A stretch of 64,000 nucleotides of DNA from Anaerolineae bacterium (GTDB lineage Bacteria > Chloroflexota > Anaerolineae > Anaerolineales > Villigracilaceae), in the NCBI GenBank assembly GCA_022013685.1, contig JAKLPV010000112.1, forward strand, positions 1 to 64,000, given 5' to 3'. The position numbers and the translations under genes were made by a program. The notes beneath the pieces were generated by a model. The model saw nothing but the letters and a program-made list of their open reading frames with translations. It did no database searches and had not been told where the DNA came from. Shown in pieces: positions 17,019-30,989 of the stretch. The stretch's first letter is position 1, and the number at the start of each line of letters is the position of its first letter.

Positions 17019-17822
17019 TCAGACTGGTTCTGAACCATATTTGAGCGTGGCGTAATGTCCCCAAAAGCCGAGGGCAAACACAATGTAAGACAGGTTATAA
17101 GCCACATCTGAGATCAATCGGCCATAATCGGCATCGTTGACGATAAAAGAATAGCCTCCCGACTGCACCAGGCAGGCATAGACAAAATCGGCCACAAATA
17201 GCGCCAGGAACCCCCACAACGGGCGTCCCAGGGAGCCTTGCTGGAAGGTGCGCATCAGGTAAAAAGCAACCATCGCCAGAAGTAAATCGAGCACAGGATA
17301 AAGGTATTCGATGAAGTCGCCAAGATAAAAAGCCCCCGAACGCAGGAAGACAATTCCCACTGCTCCTGCTATCGACAAAACCCAAAGAAGAACCGACGAA
17401 ATCGCCACCTGCTTTGGGCTGGACAAGAAGATCAGTTGATACTGGCGTAAAAGCCCTGCCGTCAGGAAAACATAAGCCAGGATGTAAAAAATATCAGCCG
17501 CGGATGGCGTTGGTACCTCGCCCAAAACCATGTTCCAGACAGACCAGGCCGCATCCCCGACAAAAAACAACCCAAAGCCAATAAAAAGATTGAGCCAGAT
17601 CCGGCGCGGCAAATCGCTGCTGTCATAAAAACCCAATATCCGCCGCAGAATAACAACCGGGTAAACTGAGAAAACCAGATAGATCAGGTTGAGAACCAGG
17701 TCATTGCCCATCCCGGCAAACGGCGCAACCAGGTAAACCCAGACAAAAATTAGTAACAACAAAAACATCAACAGCAGGAAAAGAATCAACTCTTGTTTTT
17801 TTGAGTTTGTCGAATCAGGCAT
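17019..17822 (-). CDS. 8-TM membrane protein (sensor-domain-like)
   Basis: A 267-residue protein that is nearly all membrane, with about eight segments. The motif GDAAWSVWNMVLGE...PSAADIFYILAYVFLT resembles stand-alone versions of the membrane sensor domains found in front of GGDEF or kinase domains. Here there is no output domain. Its start overlaps the end of paralogue B by 8 bases, so the two are co-transcribed and probably work together. No ligand can be inferred. Confidence 0.8.
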   Translation of the reverse strand: MPDSTNSKKQELILFLLLMFLLLLIFVWVYLVAPFAGMGNDLVLNLIYLVFSVYPVVILRRILGFYDSSDLPRRIWLNLFIGFGLFFVGDAAWSVWNMVLGEVPTPSAADIFYILAYVFLTAGLLRQYQLIFLSSPKQVAISSVLLWVLSIAGAVGIVFLRSGAFYLGDFIEYLYPVLDLLLAMVAFYLMRTFQQGSLGRPLWGFLALFVADFVYACLVQSGGYSFIVNDADYGRLISDVAYNLSYIVFALGFWGHYATLKYGSEPV

Positions 17823-18783
17823 GGGTGGATTCTCCGACCGGGGCTAAAAAGGCGTACGATTCAGGCAGCAAATTTACAATTTCAGCGCGGCATTTTTCTG
17901 GCGTACTGTTTACGTAATCAGCCAGCATGAAACCTACCAGCTTGTTTCCAACAGACGCGGCGGCCTGCCGAAGCATGTGCGAAAGGATATATTGGTAAGT
18001 CTGGCGGTATTGCTTCAGGTCGGGCAATGCCAGGCAGTCGATCACCGTTCCCATTCTAATTTCAACCGGCCAGGAATAGTTTGCCGTGAAAAGATTGACC
18101 GACCGCGCCAATGCCTGAACCATGACCCTGCCGGTCAGCTCACCGTAACGGCGAAAAACCGCTTCGCTCATCTCACAAAAATAGCGGTGCAGTCGATATT
18201 CCTGCCAGGTTTCTAGATCCGCAAAAAAAGGAAAATATGCCGCCTGTATTTCTTCACAACGGGTCTCGATCACAGTTGCAACCAAAATCGGGTCGGCCAC
18301 CAATTCACCAACCGCCATATTGGCAACCTGATCGATATTTTTGCCTGCTCCTGGGATAAAAGCGAAAAACTCATCGTCCGCGCACCGCGCCCACAACAAG
18401 CCTGCCTGGTCTGCCTGCTGGTAACGATTCTTTAAGTCATAAAAATCCCCCGCTGAGAGTCGCTTGACTTCTGGCGGGGGAGATGTGGAAAAACAAATTT
18501 TGGCGGCGCGTAATGCAAAAACAGATAAGGGCCCATGTGTGAGCGTTGTGCCCGTCCAGTCCGAGTGGAGGATTTGGGCAGTAGCGCCCACGGTGCAAGA
18601 TGCGCCTGAAACGATACAGGTGGGCCAAAGGTCCCCGTTCGCAACCAAAAAGCTGATCTGCTCGTCTGTCCGGCACACTTTTACCAATGCGTATTGACCG
18701 GCATCATGATAGCTCCGCAACACCTGCAAAAGCGAAGACCCCGAACAAACTTGCTGAGGTGAAAGGAGTACCCTTCCAAACAT
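17815..18783 (-). CDS. uncharacterised 322-residue protein, paralogue B
   Basis: Exactly as long as the protein at 14358-15326 and clearly its paralogue: WQEY (193-196), RYGELTGR (212-219), then N230 and a YQYILSHML segment all keep a constant 11-residue offset. The N-terminal half diverges (LLQVLRSYHDAGQ and QISFLVANGDLWPTCIVSG). It is soluble, without a signal peptide. It lies 12 bases after thrC and overlaps the 8-TM gene by 8 bases. There is no ribosome site; TATATT lies 6 bases before the ATG. Function unknown; a soluble partner of the 8-TM protein is an inference. Confidence 0.8.
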   Translation of the reverse strand: MFGRVLLSPQQVCSGSSLLQVLRSYHDAGQYALVKVCRTDEQISFLVANGDLWPTCIVSGASCTVGATAQILHSDWTGTTLTHGPLSVFALRAAKICFSTSPPPEVKRLSAGDFYDLKNRYQQADQAGLLWARCADDEFFAFIPGAGKNIDQVANMAVGELVADPILVATVIETRCEEIQAAYFPFFADLETWQEYRLHRYFCEMSEAVFRRYGELTGRVMVQALARSVNLFTANYSWPVEIRMGTVIDCLALPDLKQYRQTYQYILSHMLRQAAASVGNKLVGFMLADYVNSTPEKCRAEIVNLLPESYAFLAPVGESTHA

Positions 18784-18795
18784 GTCACAAATATA

Positions 18796-19848
18796 TCACA
18801 CTGCGCCCAAAATTATATCTGAAAGCGCACTGTAAGTCGCAGCAATGATTTTTGGGGATTCGAACGACTCGGTGATGATCGCCGGATCCTTCAACCCGTG
18901 ACCGGTGCACACCACGACGATCTTTTTCCCGCGCGGATCGAGTTCACCCGCAGCCGTTCTCGCCATTAAACCGGCCAGCCCGGCTGCCGAAGCCGGTTCG
19001 ACCCAAATCCCCTCGCTGGCCAGGATTCTTTGCGTCGAAAGAATTTCGGCATCCGAAACGGCGATGATCATGCCGTTCGACTCTTGGGCCGCTTCGAGGG
19101 CTTCCTCGCCCCGCGCCGGCCGCCCAATGCGAATGGCTGTCGCCACGGTCTCGGGCTTGTCGACTGGGTGGCCCAACACCAGCGGAGCAGCGCCTGCCGC
19201 CTGTACGCCCAAAATCTGTGGCAGGCCGCTGGCCTTGAGTTGGTTGTACTGCTTGAATCCGGCCCAGTACGAGGTGATGTTTCCGGCATTGCCGACCGGC
19301 AGGCACAGCCAATCGGGCGCATGAGACAGATCGTCGCAAATTTCAAAAGCAGCGCTCTTTTGGCCCTCGATGCGGTATGGGTTGATCGAATTGACCAGCG
19401 CGATCTGTGTCTTCTGGGTGATCTCGACCACCAGCGAAAGGGCATCGTCGAACGAACCCTGAACCTGGATGACCTCCGCGCCGTAGGCCACGGCCCCGGC
19501 CAGTTTACCCATCGCCACTTTGCCTTCAGGGATAAGCACAATCGCGCGCAGACCTGAACGGGCGGCATAGGCGGCGGCCGAAGCGGCCGTATTGCCGGTC
19601 GAGGCACAGATCACAGTCTGCGCGCCGCGCCCGACCGCTTCGCTGATCGCGGCGGTCATGCCCCGGTCTTTGAAGGAACCGGTTGGGTTCAAGCCTTCGA
19701 ACTTGACGAAGAGCTCGCAGCCCAATTCGCGCCCCAGGCGCGGCAGCGGGATGAGCGGCGTGTTGCCTTCCAGCAGCGAAACCGGTTGGGTATGTGCGGG
19801 CAGGTCGAGCAATTGCCCGTAACGATGTAAAATGCCTTGATAAGCCAT
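18796..19848 (-). CDS. thrC: threonine synthase
   Basis: Converts O-phosphohomoserine to threonine and phosphate with PLP. 350 residues with the PLP lysine in NPTGSFKDRG, STGNTAASAAAYAARSG for phosphate binding of PLP, PVGNAGN, and the C-terminal ACTGHG-like VVCTGHGLKDP. GGAG lies 7 bases before the ATG. It is divergent from thrB, which makes its substrate, with 60 bases between starts. Confidence 0.96.
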   Translation of the reverse strand: MAYQGILHRYGQLLDLPAHTQPVSLLEGNTPLIPLPRLGRELGCELFVKFEGLNPTGSFKDRGMTAAISEAVGRGAQTVICASTGNTAASAAAYAARSGLRAIVLIPEGKVAMGKLAGAVAYGAEVIQVQGSFDDALSLVVEITQKTQIALVNSINPYRIEGQKSAAFEICDDLSHAPDWLCLPVGNAGNITSYWAGFKQYNQLKASGLPQILGVQAAGAAPLVLGHPVDKPETVATAIRIGRPARGEEALEAAQESNGMIIAVSDAEILSTQRILASEGIWVEPASAAGLAGLMARTAAGELDPRGKKIVVVCTGHGLKDPAIITESFESPKIIAATYSALSDIILGAV

Positions 19849-19881
19849 GATAAAACTCCAGGGAAAAAAGATTGGCGCGAT

Positions 19882-19887
19882 TATAAT
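19882..19887 (+). promoter_or_regulatory. -10 element of thrB
   Basis: TATAAT 21 bases before the chosen thrB ATG, in the 60-base gap between divergent thrC and thrB. No convincing -35 is seen. Confidence 0.55.
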
Positions 19888-19908
19888 GTGAAAAAGGCAA
19901 ACTTACTC

Positions 19909-20808
19909 ATGCACATTGTCCACATCCCCGCCACATCGGCCAACCTTGGGCCAGGGTTCGATTGTCTCGGCCTGGCGCTCGACATCTGGAATCACATTCG
20001 CATTGAAGTGTCTGCTTCTTTTGAGCCCGGTTTGCAGTTCAACGCCAGCGGCGAGGGCACAGGTTTGCTCAATGGTTCGACCGATAACCTGTTGACCCGT
20101 TCTTTCCTGCACCTTTTTGAGATCTGCGGCCAAAAAGCGCCCGCGGCTGTGAAAATTTTTACCGAAAACGGCATCCCGCTCAGTTCCGGGCTGGGCTCCA
20201 GCGCGGCGGCCATCGTTGGTGGGCTGGCGGCAGCCAATGCCCTGCTTGAAAACCCGATCACTGAAACAGAACTGCTCAAGGTGGCGACCGCGCTCGAGGG
20301 CCACCCCGATAACGTTGCCCCGGCGCTGATGGGCGGGCTGGTGGCTTCGGTCTGCCGTGGCCCTGAGATCATTGCGCGCCGCTTCGACCTGCCGCCGTTG
20401 ACCCTGGTCATTGTCAAACCGGAAGTCGACCTGCCGACCAAGGTGGCGCGCTCGGTCTTGCCTGAGTCGGTCTCACGAGCAGATGCGGTCTTTAACATAG
20501 GCCGGGCTGTCCTGGTCACTGAAGCCCTGCGCACAGGTGATTTGTCCCTGTTGGCGCAGGTCATGGAAGACAAGATTCACCAGCCGTACCGGCTTAAGCA
20601 CATTCCCGGCGGCGAGGCGGCTTATTTGGCGGCCAAAAGCTATGGGGCGGCGGCGCTTTCAGGGGCGGGTCCGTCGATCATGGCTTTTGTTGAAGCGTCA
20701 GATGCGGAGAAGGTTAAGGGTTTGATGATGGCTGCCTTTGGCGAGGCCGGCGTCGGGTGCCGCGCTTTTGTCACCCATCCGAGCGAGAAGGGCGTTTGGA
20801 CGGAGTAA
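19909..20808 (+). CDS. thrB: homoserine kinase
   Basis: Phosphorylates homoserine to feed ThrC. 299 residues of the GHMP kinase family: VHIPATSANLGPGFDCLG at the N-terminus, the ATP loop PLSSGLGSSAAAIVGGLAA, and the C-terminal ALSGAGPSIMAF. The ATG at 19909 is chosen because the family begins just before the VxVPATSANLGPG motif; a longer frame from 19837 would overlap thrC. The ribosome site is weak. Confidence 0.95.
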   Translation: MHIVHIPATSANLGPGFDCLGLALDIWNHIRIEVSASFEPGLQFNASGEGTGLLNGSTDNLLTRSFLHLFEICGQKAPAAVKIFTENGIPLSSGLGSSAAAIVGGLAAANALLENPITETELLKVATALEGHPDNVAPALMGGLVASVCRGPEIIARRFDLPPLTLVIVKPEVDLPTKVARSVLPESVSRADAVFNIGRAVLVTEALRTGDLSLLAQVMEDKIHQPYRLKHIPGGEAAYLAAKSYGAAALSGAGPSIMAFVEASDAEKVKGLMMAAFGEAGVGCRAFVTHPSEKGVWTE

Positions 20809-20842
20809 ATTTCAGGCAAGAAAATTCTCAAATTCCACACTT

Positions 20843-20944
20843 TCAAGTTCTGAGCGAAGCCGAAGGGTTGCGCGGCAAAGTCGAAGAACGTTTGTTACCA
20901 GAACCGCCCTTCGACTTCGGGCTACGCCCTCCGCTCAGGGCTTG
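20843..20944. repeat. two copies of a dispersed GAGCG-CGAAGGG repeat
   Basis: Between thrB and pnp lie TTCTGAGCGAAGCCGAAGGG (20848-20867) and, inverted, GCCCTTCGACTTCGGGC followed by CCGCTCAGGGCTTG (20906-20944). The same core returns at 37126, 38907 and 39161, and a short piece at about 8737. Confidence 0.65.
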
Positions 20945-20951
20945 TCAATCG

Positions 20952-21002
20952 AACAGTAAAACGGAAGTCCCCGGCAAAAGCCGGGGACTTCCGTTTTACT
21001 GT

Positions 21003-21003
<1 letters not shown>
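20952..21003. terminator. 24-bp perfect two-way terminator
   Basis: Arms 20952-20975 and 20980-21003 are perfectly complementary over 24 bases around an AAAA loop. It lies between convergent thrB and pnp and touches the first base of the pnp stop codon. The TTTTACTGTT and AACAGTAAAA ends give T-rich tails on both strands. Confidence 0.88.
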
Positions 21004-23264
<2,261 letters not shown>

Positions 23265-23322
23265 TAATTTGTCTCCTGTTGCGCAAATTGTCAATTTGCG
23301 TTACGAATTTCCCACCTGGTCA

Positions 23323-23395
23323 GGGACTGAAAGCGATGAACAACGGTTTCATGGATGTTGTGATGGTGTACCGTTGTTAGCCCCTTTCAATTCCC
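23323..23395 (-). promoter_or_regulatory. structured pnp leader (long interrupted hairpin)
   Basis: Outer arms 23323-23333 and 23384-23395 (GGGACTGAAAG against CTTTCAATTCCC) enclose inner arms AACAACGGT (23339-23347) and ACCGTTGTT (23370-23378). A second small hairpin, GCAAATT-GTC-AATTTGC, lies at about 23283-23299 near the ribosome site. The position matches the pnp leader of enterobacteria, where RNase III and PNPase control the message. Confidence 0.55.
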
Positions 23396-23416
23396 AACCG
23401 GCGGACGTGTTTTGAG

Positions 23417-23452
23417 AAAGACCCCAAAGGTCAGGGAGACCTTCAGGGTCTT
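23417..23452 (-). terminator. terminator or attenuator after rpsO
   Basis: On the minus strand AAGACCCTGAAGGTC, a short loop, GACCTTTGGGGTCTTTCTC: an imperfect stem about 12 bases after the rpsO stop. Some read-through into pnp is likely. Confidence 0.65.
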
Positions 23453-23463
23453 CAGTTGCTTAT

Positions 23464-23739
23464 TTATTTCAGGCGGCGCAAGGCAAGTCTTTCAGTGACT
23501 TCCAGATAGCGCTCGTAGTTGGTCTTGCGCAGGTAGGCCAGCAAGCGGCGGCGTGAGCCAACCAACTTGAGCAGGCCGCGGCGGCAGGATTGATCGTGCT
23601 TGTTGGTGCGCAAGTGGTCGGTCAGTTGGGTAATGCGCTTGCTCATGATGGCAATTTGTACTTCAGGCGAGCCGGTGTCGGTCTCGTGACGGTGAAAATT
23701 GCCAATTACCTCAGTCTTAATTTCCTTTTCGAGTGGCAT
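23464..23739 (-). CDS. rpsO: 30S ribosomal protein S15
   Basis: 91 residues, close to the usual 89. The S15 signature is visible: [22 protein letters not shown] followed by [23 protein letters not shown]. It binds 16S rRNA at the central domain. AAAGGAG lies upstream of the ATG. It precedes pnp, the common rpsO-pnp order. Confidence 0.97.
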   Translation of the reverse strand: MPLEKEIKTEVIGNFHRHETDTGSPEVQIAIMSKRITQLTDHLRTNKHDQSCRRGLLKLVGSRRRLLAYLRKTNYERYLEVTERLALRRLK

Positions 23740-23867
23740 GACGTGTGCTTCTCCTTTCGTTCAAGATGGTGCAGGTCTCCATATCCGCAGCGTGAACCGC
23801 ATGATAGGACCAGTCACAGGCAGGGGATTATAACATACTCTTGGGAGGGCGATTTTGCAAACCGTGA

Positions 23868-27958
<4,091 letters not shown>

Positions 27959-27982
27959 GTCCAACATCGGGAGATGTTGGAC
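27959..27982. repeat. 10-bp palindrome between the heparinase-like and GT4 genes
   Basis: GTCCAACATC, loop GGGA, GATGTTGGAC: a perfect 10-bp stem starting right after the stop codon. It has no T-run; it is either a small mobile-type palindrome or an mRNA hairpin between coupled genes. Confidence 0.7.
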
Positions 27983-27997
27983 TCCGGAAGCAGAGAT

Positions 27998-29218
27998 ATG
28001 CACATCCTTATCATCCATCAAGCTTTTGCCGCGCTCGACGAACCGGGCGGTACGCGCCACCACGAACTGGCGCGTTTTTTGGTTTCAAAAGGTCATCGCG
28101 TCACGGTGATCGCTTCGCCGGTCAGTTATTTAACAGGCAAAAACTCCCCCCCTATTTTCGCAGAAAATGGGGGGGGGCAGGGGGGGGGCATCACAATCCT
28201 GCGCGCTTACACCTACCGCGCCCTGCACAAATCTTTCGTGCATCGTGTGTTTGCCTTTGTCTCATTCATGGTCTCATCGTTCTTTATCGGTCTGGGCGTC
28301 AGAAATGTGGATGTGGTCTGGGGCACGTCGCCGCCAATTTTTCAGGGGCTGACGGCCTGGCTGCTGGCGCGGCTCAAGGGAGCCAAATTCCTGTTCGAGG
28401 TGCGCGATCTGTGGCCGGATTTTGCAATCGCTGTCGGGGTGCTGAAAAGCCCAACACTGATTAAACTCTCCTTCTGGCTGGAAAAGTTTCTCTACCGGCG
28501 CGCCGACCGGGTGATGGTCAACAGTCCGGGCTACGTGGAGCACGTGCGGGGTCGCGGAGCGCGCTCCGTTGAACTCATCCCAAACGGGGCCGACCCCGAG
28601 ATGTTCAATCCGCTCGATAACGGGCACAGCTTCCGCCAGAAAAATTTCCTGAAAAATAAATTTGTGGTTCTGTACGCCGGGGCGCACGGAATCTCGAATG
28701 ACCTGACGGTGGTGCTGGATGCCGCCAGGCTGCTCGAAAAAGATTTCAGGTATCGTTTTGTTTTTTTGGGGGACGGAAAAGAAAAAGCCAACTTGCAGGC
28801 GCTGGCGACGGAAATGGGTTTGAAAAATGTGATCTTTTTGCCGCCGCTGCCGAAAAACGAGATGGCCACGGCCCTGGCCGGGGCGGATGCCTGCCTGGCG
28901 ATCTTAAAGCCTCTCGACGAGTACAAAACCACCTACCCGAACAAGGTTTTCGATTACATGGCGGCCGGCCGCCCGGTGGTGCTGGCGATCGACGGGGTGA
29001 TCCGCGAAGTGGTCGAGGCGGCAGACTGTGGCGTTTTTGCCCAACCCGGAGATCCGGCTGCGCTGGCCGAAGCAATCGCCCGGCTGGCCGCAAACCGCGA
29101 TGAAGCCTTGCGGATGGGCCTGGCCGGGCGATCTTACCTCGAGGAACATTTCAGCCGCGAAGCCTTGGCGGAAAAGTTGGAACGGTTGCTGGGATCTATG
29201 GGCAGTAGTAACCTATGA
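27998..29218 (+). CDS. GT4-family glycosyltransferase (WbuB-like)
   Basis: About 406 residues, GT-B fold. The N-terminus MHILIIHQAFAALDEPGGTRHHELARFL is typical of GT4 enzymes acting on lipid-linked sugars. The C-terminal half has the donor-binding stretch GRPVVLAIDGVIREVVEAADCG. The ATG at 27998 follows GGAAGCAGAG; an in-frame codon at 27974 lies inside the preceding palindrome. About residues 48-64 (NSPPIFAENGGGQGGG) are encoded by a poly-C/poly-G palindrome. It probably makes an exopolysaccharide with the neighbouring heparinase-like protein. Confidence 0.88.
   Translation: MHILIIHQAFAALDEPGGTRHHELARFLVSKGHRVTVIASPVSYLTGKNSPPIFAENGGGQGGGITILRAYTYRALHKSFVHRVFAFVSFMVSSFFIGLGVRNVDVVWGTSPPIFQGLTAWLLARLKGAKFLFEVRDLWPDFAIAVGVLKSPTLIKLSFWLEKFLYRRADRVMVNSPGYVEHVRGRGARSVELIPNGADPEMFNPLDNGHSFRQKNFLKNKFVVLYAGAHGISNDLTVVLDAARLLEKDFRYRFVFLGDGKEKANLQALATEMGLKNVIFLPPLPKNEMATALAGADACLAILKPLDEYKTTYPNKVFDYMAAGRPVVLAIDGVIREVVEAADCGVFAQPGDPAALAEAIARLAANRDEALRMGLAGRSYLEEHFSREALAEKLERLLGSMGSSNL
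28146..28188 (+). repeat. C7 / G9 / G9 tracts forming a palindrome inside the GT4 gene
   Basis: C7 (28146-28152), TATTTTCGCAGAAAAT, G9 (28169-28177), CA, G9 (28180-28188). The C and G runs with ATTTTC/GAAAAT form a strong hairpin. The homopolymer runs are prone to slippage. Confidence 0.9.
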
Positions 29219-29230
29219 TATTCAAAACGC

Positions 29231-30493
29231 TTACTGTTGCGGTGTGGATGTAGGTGTTTCTGTTGAATTGGGCGTGTGGGTCGGTGTGGGGGTAGGAGCG
29301 TTGGGGTCGAGTGTTGGCGTGAGGCTGGGGGTGGGTGTGCCCGGAGTCGGGGTGGGCGGCGCGGCAACCACCGGGATGGCCGCGGCGTTGCCAACAAACT
29401 GCCCGGTAACATTTGAAATCCAACAGCGGACAGTGCTATTCACTTCCACCTGCCACCAACTGCTATCGTTATTGCGTCCAAGTACCCTGAGCGACGTTCC
29501 GGCAGGGAAGGCAGTCACAACATCGTAAACAATGCCAGGGCCTGTTCGGCAATTTGCCCCGGTGGTGACGTTGAATCCATCTCTCAAAGGCGTAGTGGTC
29601 GGAGCGGCGGCCGTTGCGGCGGGCGCTGCGACAACCGGCAGGAACTGGTGATCCCAGCCAAAATCCTGCTCGATGTTGCTGCCGCTCTCGAGGCTGGCGG
29701 AGGCTGAGGCCAGCGCGCCAGTTATCCCGCTCGGGAAGGTCCAACCGCCGGGAATCAGGATCGGCTCATTGACCGCTGACAACGCATCCACCGAAACACA
29801 GTGCGGGCCAAAAGCCAGGATGCCATCAAATGTATATTCACCGAGAGCGCCCGTGTTCAGGGTAGCAACAACCGCGTCGGTACAGGCCCCAAAATGCAGG
29901 CGGACCTCAACACCTGCGATGCCGGGTTCGCCCGGTTCGCGAATGCCGTTAGCCTGTACGCCACCGCCAGGGGCAGCCACACATCCTGCCGGAAGTGGGT
30001 CCGGCAGCGGGCCATCGGGCAAAGCACACAGGTCATGCCAGACAATGCCGCTGATGCTGGCCGAGGGTGGAGGCGCAATTGGCGGGCAGTCGCCAGTAGT
30101 GTCGACCCTGAAGCTGTGTGATTCTGAGAAAGGTCCCAGGGTGGTTTCATTAATAGCGGCGATGCGCCAGTGATAGACCTGGCAATTTTCCAGGTCACTT
30201 CCCGGCGACCAGGAGGTGGACGGGTTACCCGTCCCGCCGCTCAGGCTGGTATCGGCAAATGTTTCGTCGATGGACAGGTCAATGCGATAGCCTTCGGGGT
30301 TACAGGCCGGGTCAGGATAAGCCCAGGTCAGGGTCGGAAGCGTGGAGGTGACTGCGGCACCATCCGCCGGAGAGACCAGGACGGGGACAAGCAGCCCGTC
30401 GGTGGGACAAGTGGGCAGGGATGAGGGTAGGTTGCAGGCCGCCAACCCGATGACAAGGATGAGCAAGCCAGCAAACAGGAAGATTTTTTTCAT
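29231..30493 (-). CDS. lipoprotein with SdrD-B-like and SH3b domains
   Basis: A 420-residue secreted protein. The lipoprotein signal ends in GLAAC (Cys20). Next come a fibronectin-like stretch (PVLVSPADGAAVTSTLPTLTWAYP), an SdrD-B-like domain (SISGIVWHD...GIREPGEPGIAGVEVRL), a bacterial SH3b domain (NCRTGPGIVYDVVTAFPAG...WWQVEV) and a Pro/Thr-rich tail of about 45 residues. The start at 30493 is chosen because AAGGCGG lies before it. It is a cell-surface protein; SH3b suggests peptidoglycan or peptide binding. It is convergent with the GT4 gene. Confidence 0.88.
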   Translation of the reverse strand: MKKIFLFAGLLILVIGLAACNLPSSLPTCPTDGLLVPVLVSPADGAAVTSTLPTLTWAYPDPACNPEGYRIDLSIDETFADTSLSGGTGNPSTSWSPGSDLENCQVYHWRIAAINETTLGPFSESHSFRVDTTGDCPPIAPPPSASISGIVWHDLCALPDGPLPDPLPAGCVAAPGGGVQANGIREPGEPGIAGVEVRLHFGACTDAVVATLNTGALGEYTFDGILAFGPHCVSVDALSAVNEPILIPGGWTFPSGITGALASASASLESGSNIEQDFGWDHQFLPVVAAPAATAAAPTTTPLRDGFNVTTGANCRTGPGIVYDVVTAFPAGTSLRVLGRNNDSSWWQVEVNSTVRCWISNVTGQFVGNAAAIPVVAAPPTPTPGTPTPSLTPTLDPNAPTPTPTHTPNSTETPTSTPQQ

Positions 30494-30650
30494 CAGAACC
30501 GCCTTTCTCTTTTGATCAGAATATGCTCTTTTGCTTAAGCTATTATTAACCATTCGGCATTGTGGATAATGTTAGTCTCATTATTGAAAATTATAATATA
30601 GAGTGTAACATGCGAGCAGTGGCAACGCCCGAAATACATTGTTAGATTGC

Positions 30651-30678
30651 TTGACAAAAAAGAAAAAGATGATAACAT
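30651..30678 (+). promoter_or_regulatory. promoter toward malE
   Basis: A perfect TTGACA (30651-30656), a 16-base A-rich spacer and TAACAT (30673-30678). The expected start is near 30685, giving a leader of about 305 bases. Confidence 0.65.
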
Positions 30679-30848
30679 AAGCAAGTCTGTAAACCGCCAT
30701 ATCGGGCAGTATTATGTAAATAAACACATCAAGCTCACTACTACTCGAAACAGAATGTAAAAAACATTAACAAATAGGCCCGCATCAATGCAACATACCT
30801 TTCCAAAAGAGACTCAAGCCCTTCTCGGATAGCTGTCTCGGCAAGTTG

Positions 30849-30875
30849 AAGGAGGTGATGCAAATATCAGGTTAA
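30849..30875 (+). promoter_or_regulatory. unused strong Shine-Dalgarno with 5-codon mini-ORF
   Basis: AAGGAGGTGAT (30849-30859) is a near-perfect complement of the 16S 3' end. The only ATG after it (30858) is just 2 bases from GGAGG and opens MQISG-stop. It could be a leader peptide or a ribosome standby site in the malE leader. Confidence 0.35.
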
Positions 30876-30989
30876 TAACCGGGCGATATAGCCCAAGTGA
30901 CAGCTCACGATTGTCACCCCAAAACTCGTAGAAGCGCGTCTTGGACGCTTCAAGGTAAACCAAGCATCTGTACAAAAGGAGAAAGAGAA

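Larger units (their letters stand above)
30494..30989. other. 496-base intergenic region before malE
   Basis: A divergent regulatory region between the SH3b lipoprotein and malE. It holds one good promoter toward malE, a long 5' UTR of about 300 bases with small hairpins (GGGC-GATATA-GCCC at about 30880-30893, GTGACA...TGTCAC at 30897-30917, GAAGCG...CGCTTC at about 30932-30951) and an unused Shine-Dalgarno-like sequence. I see no full gene. Confidence 0.6.

Noticed and set aside
28146-28188. Poly-C/poly-G run as an assembly error
   Set aside because: The frame is kept through it and the protein continues normally. Run length may still be slightly wrong, so it is reported as a finding to check.
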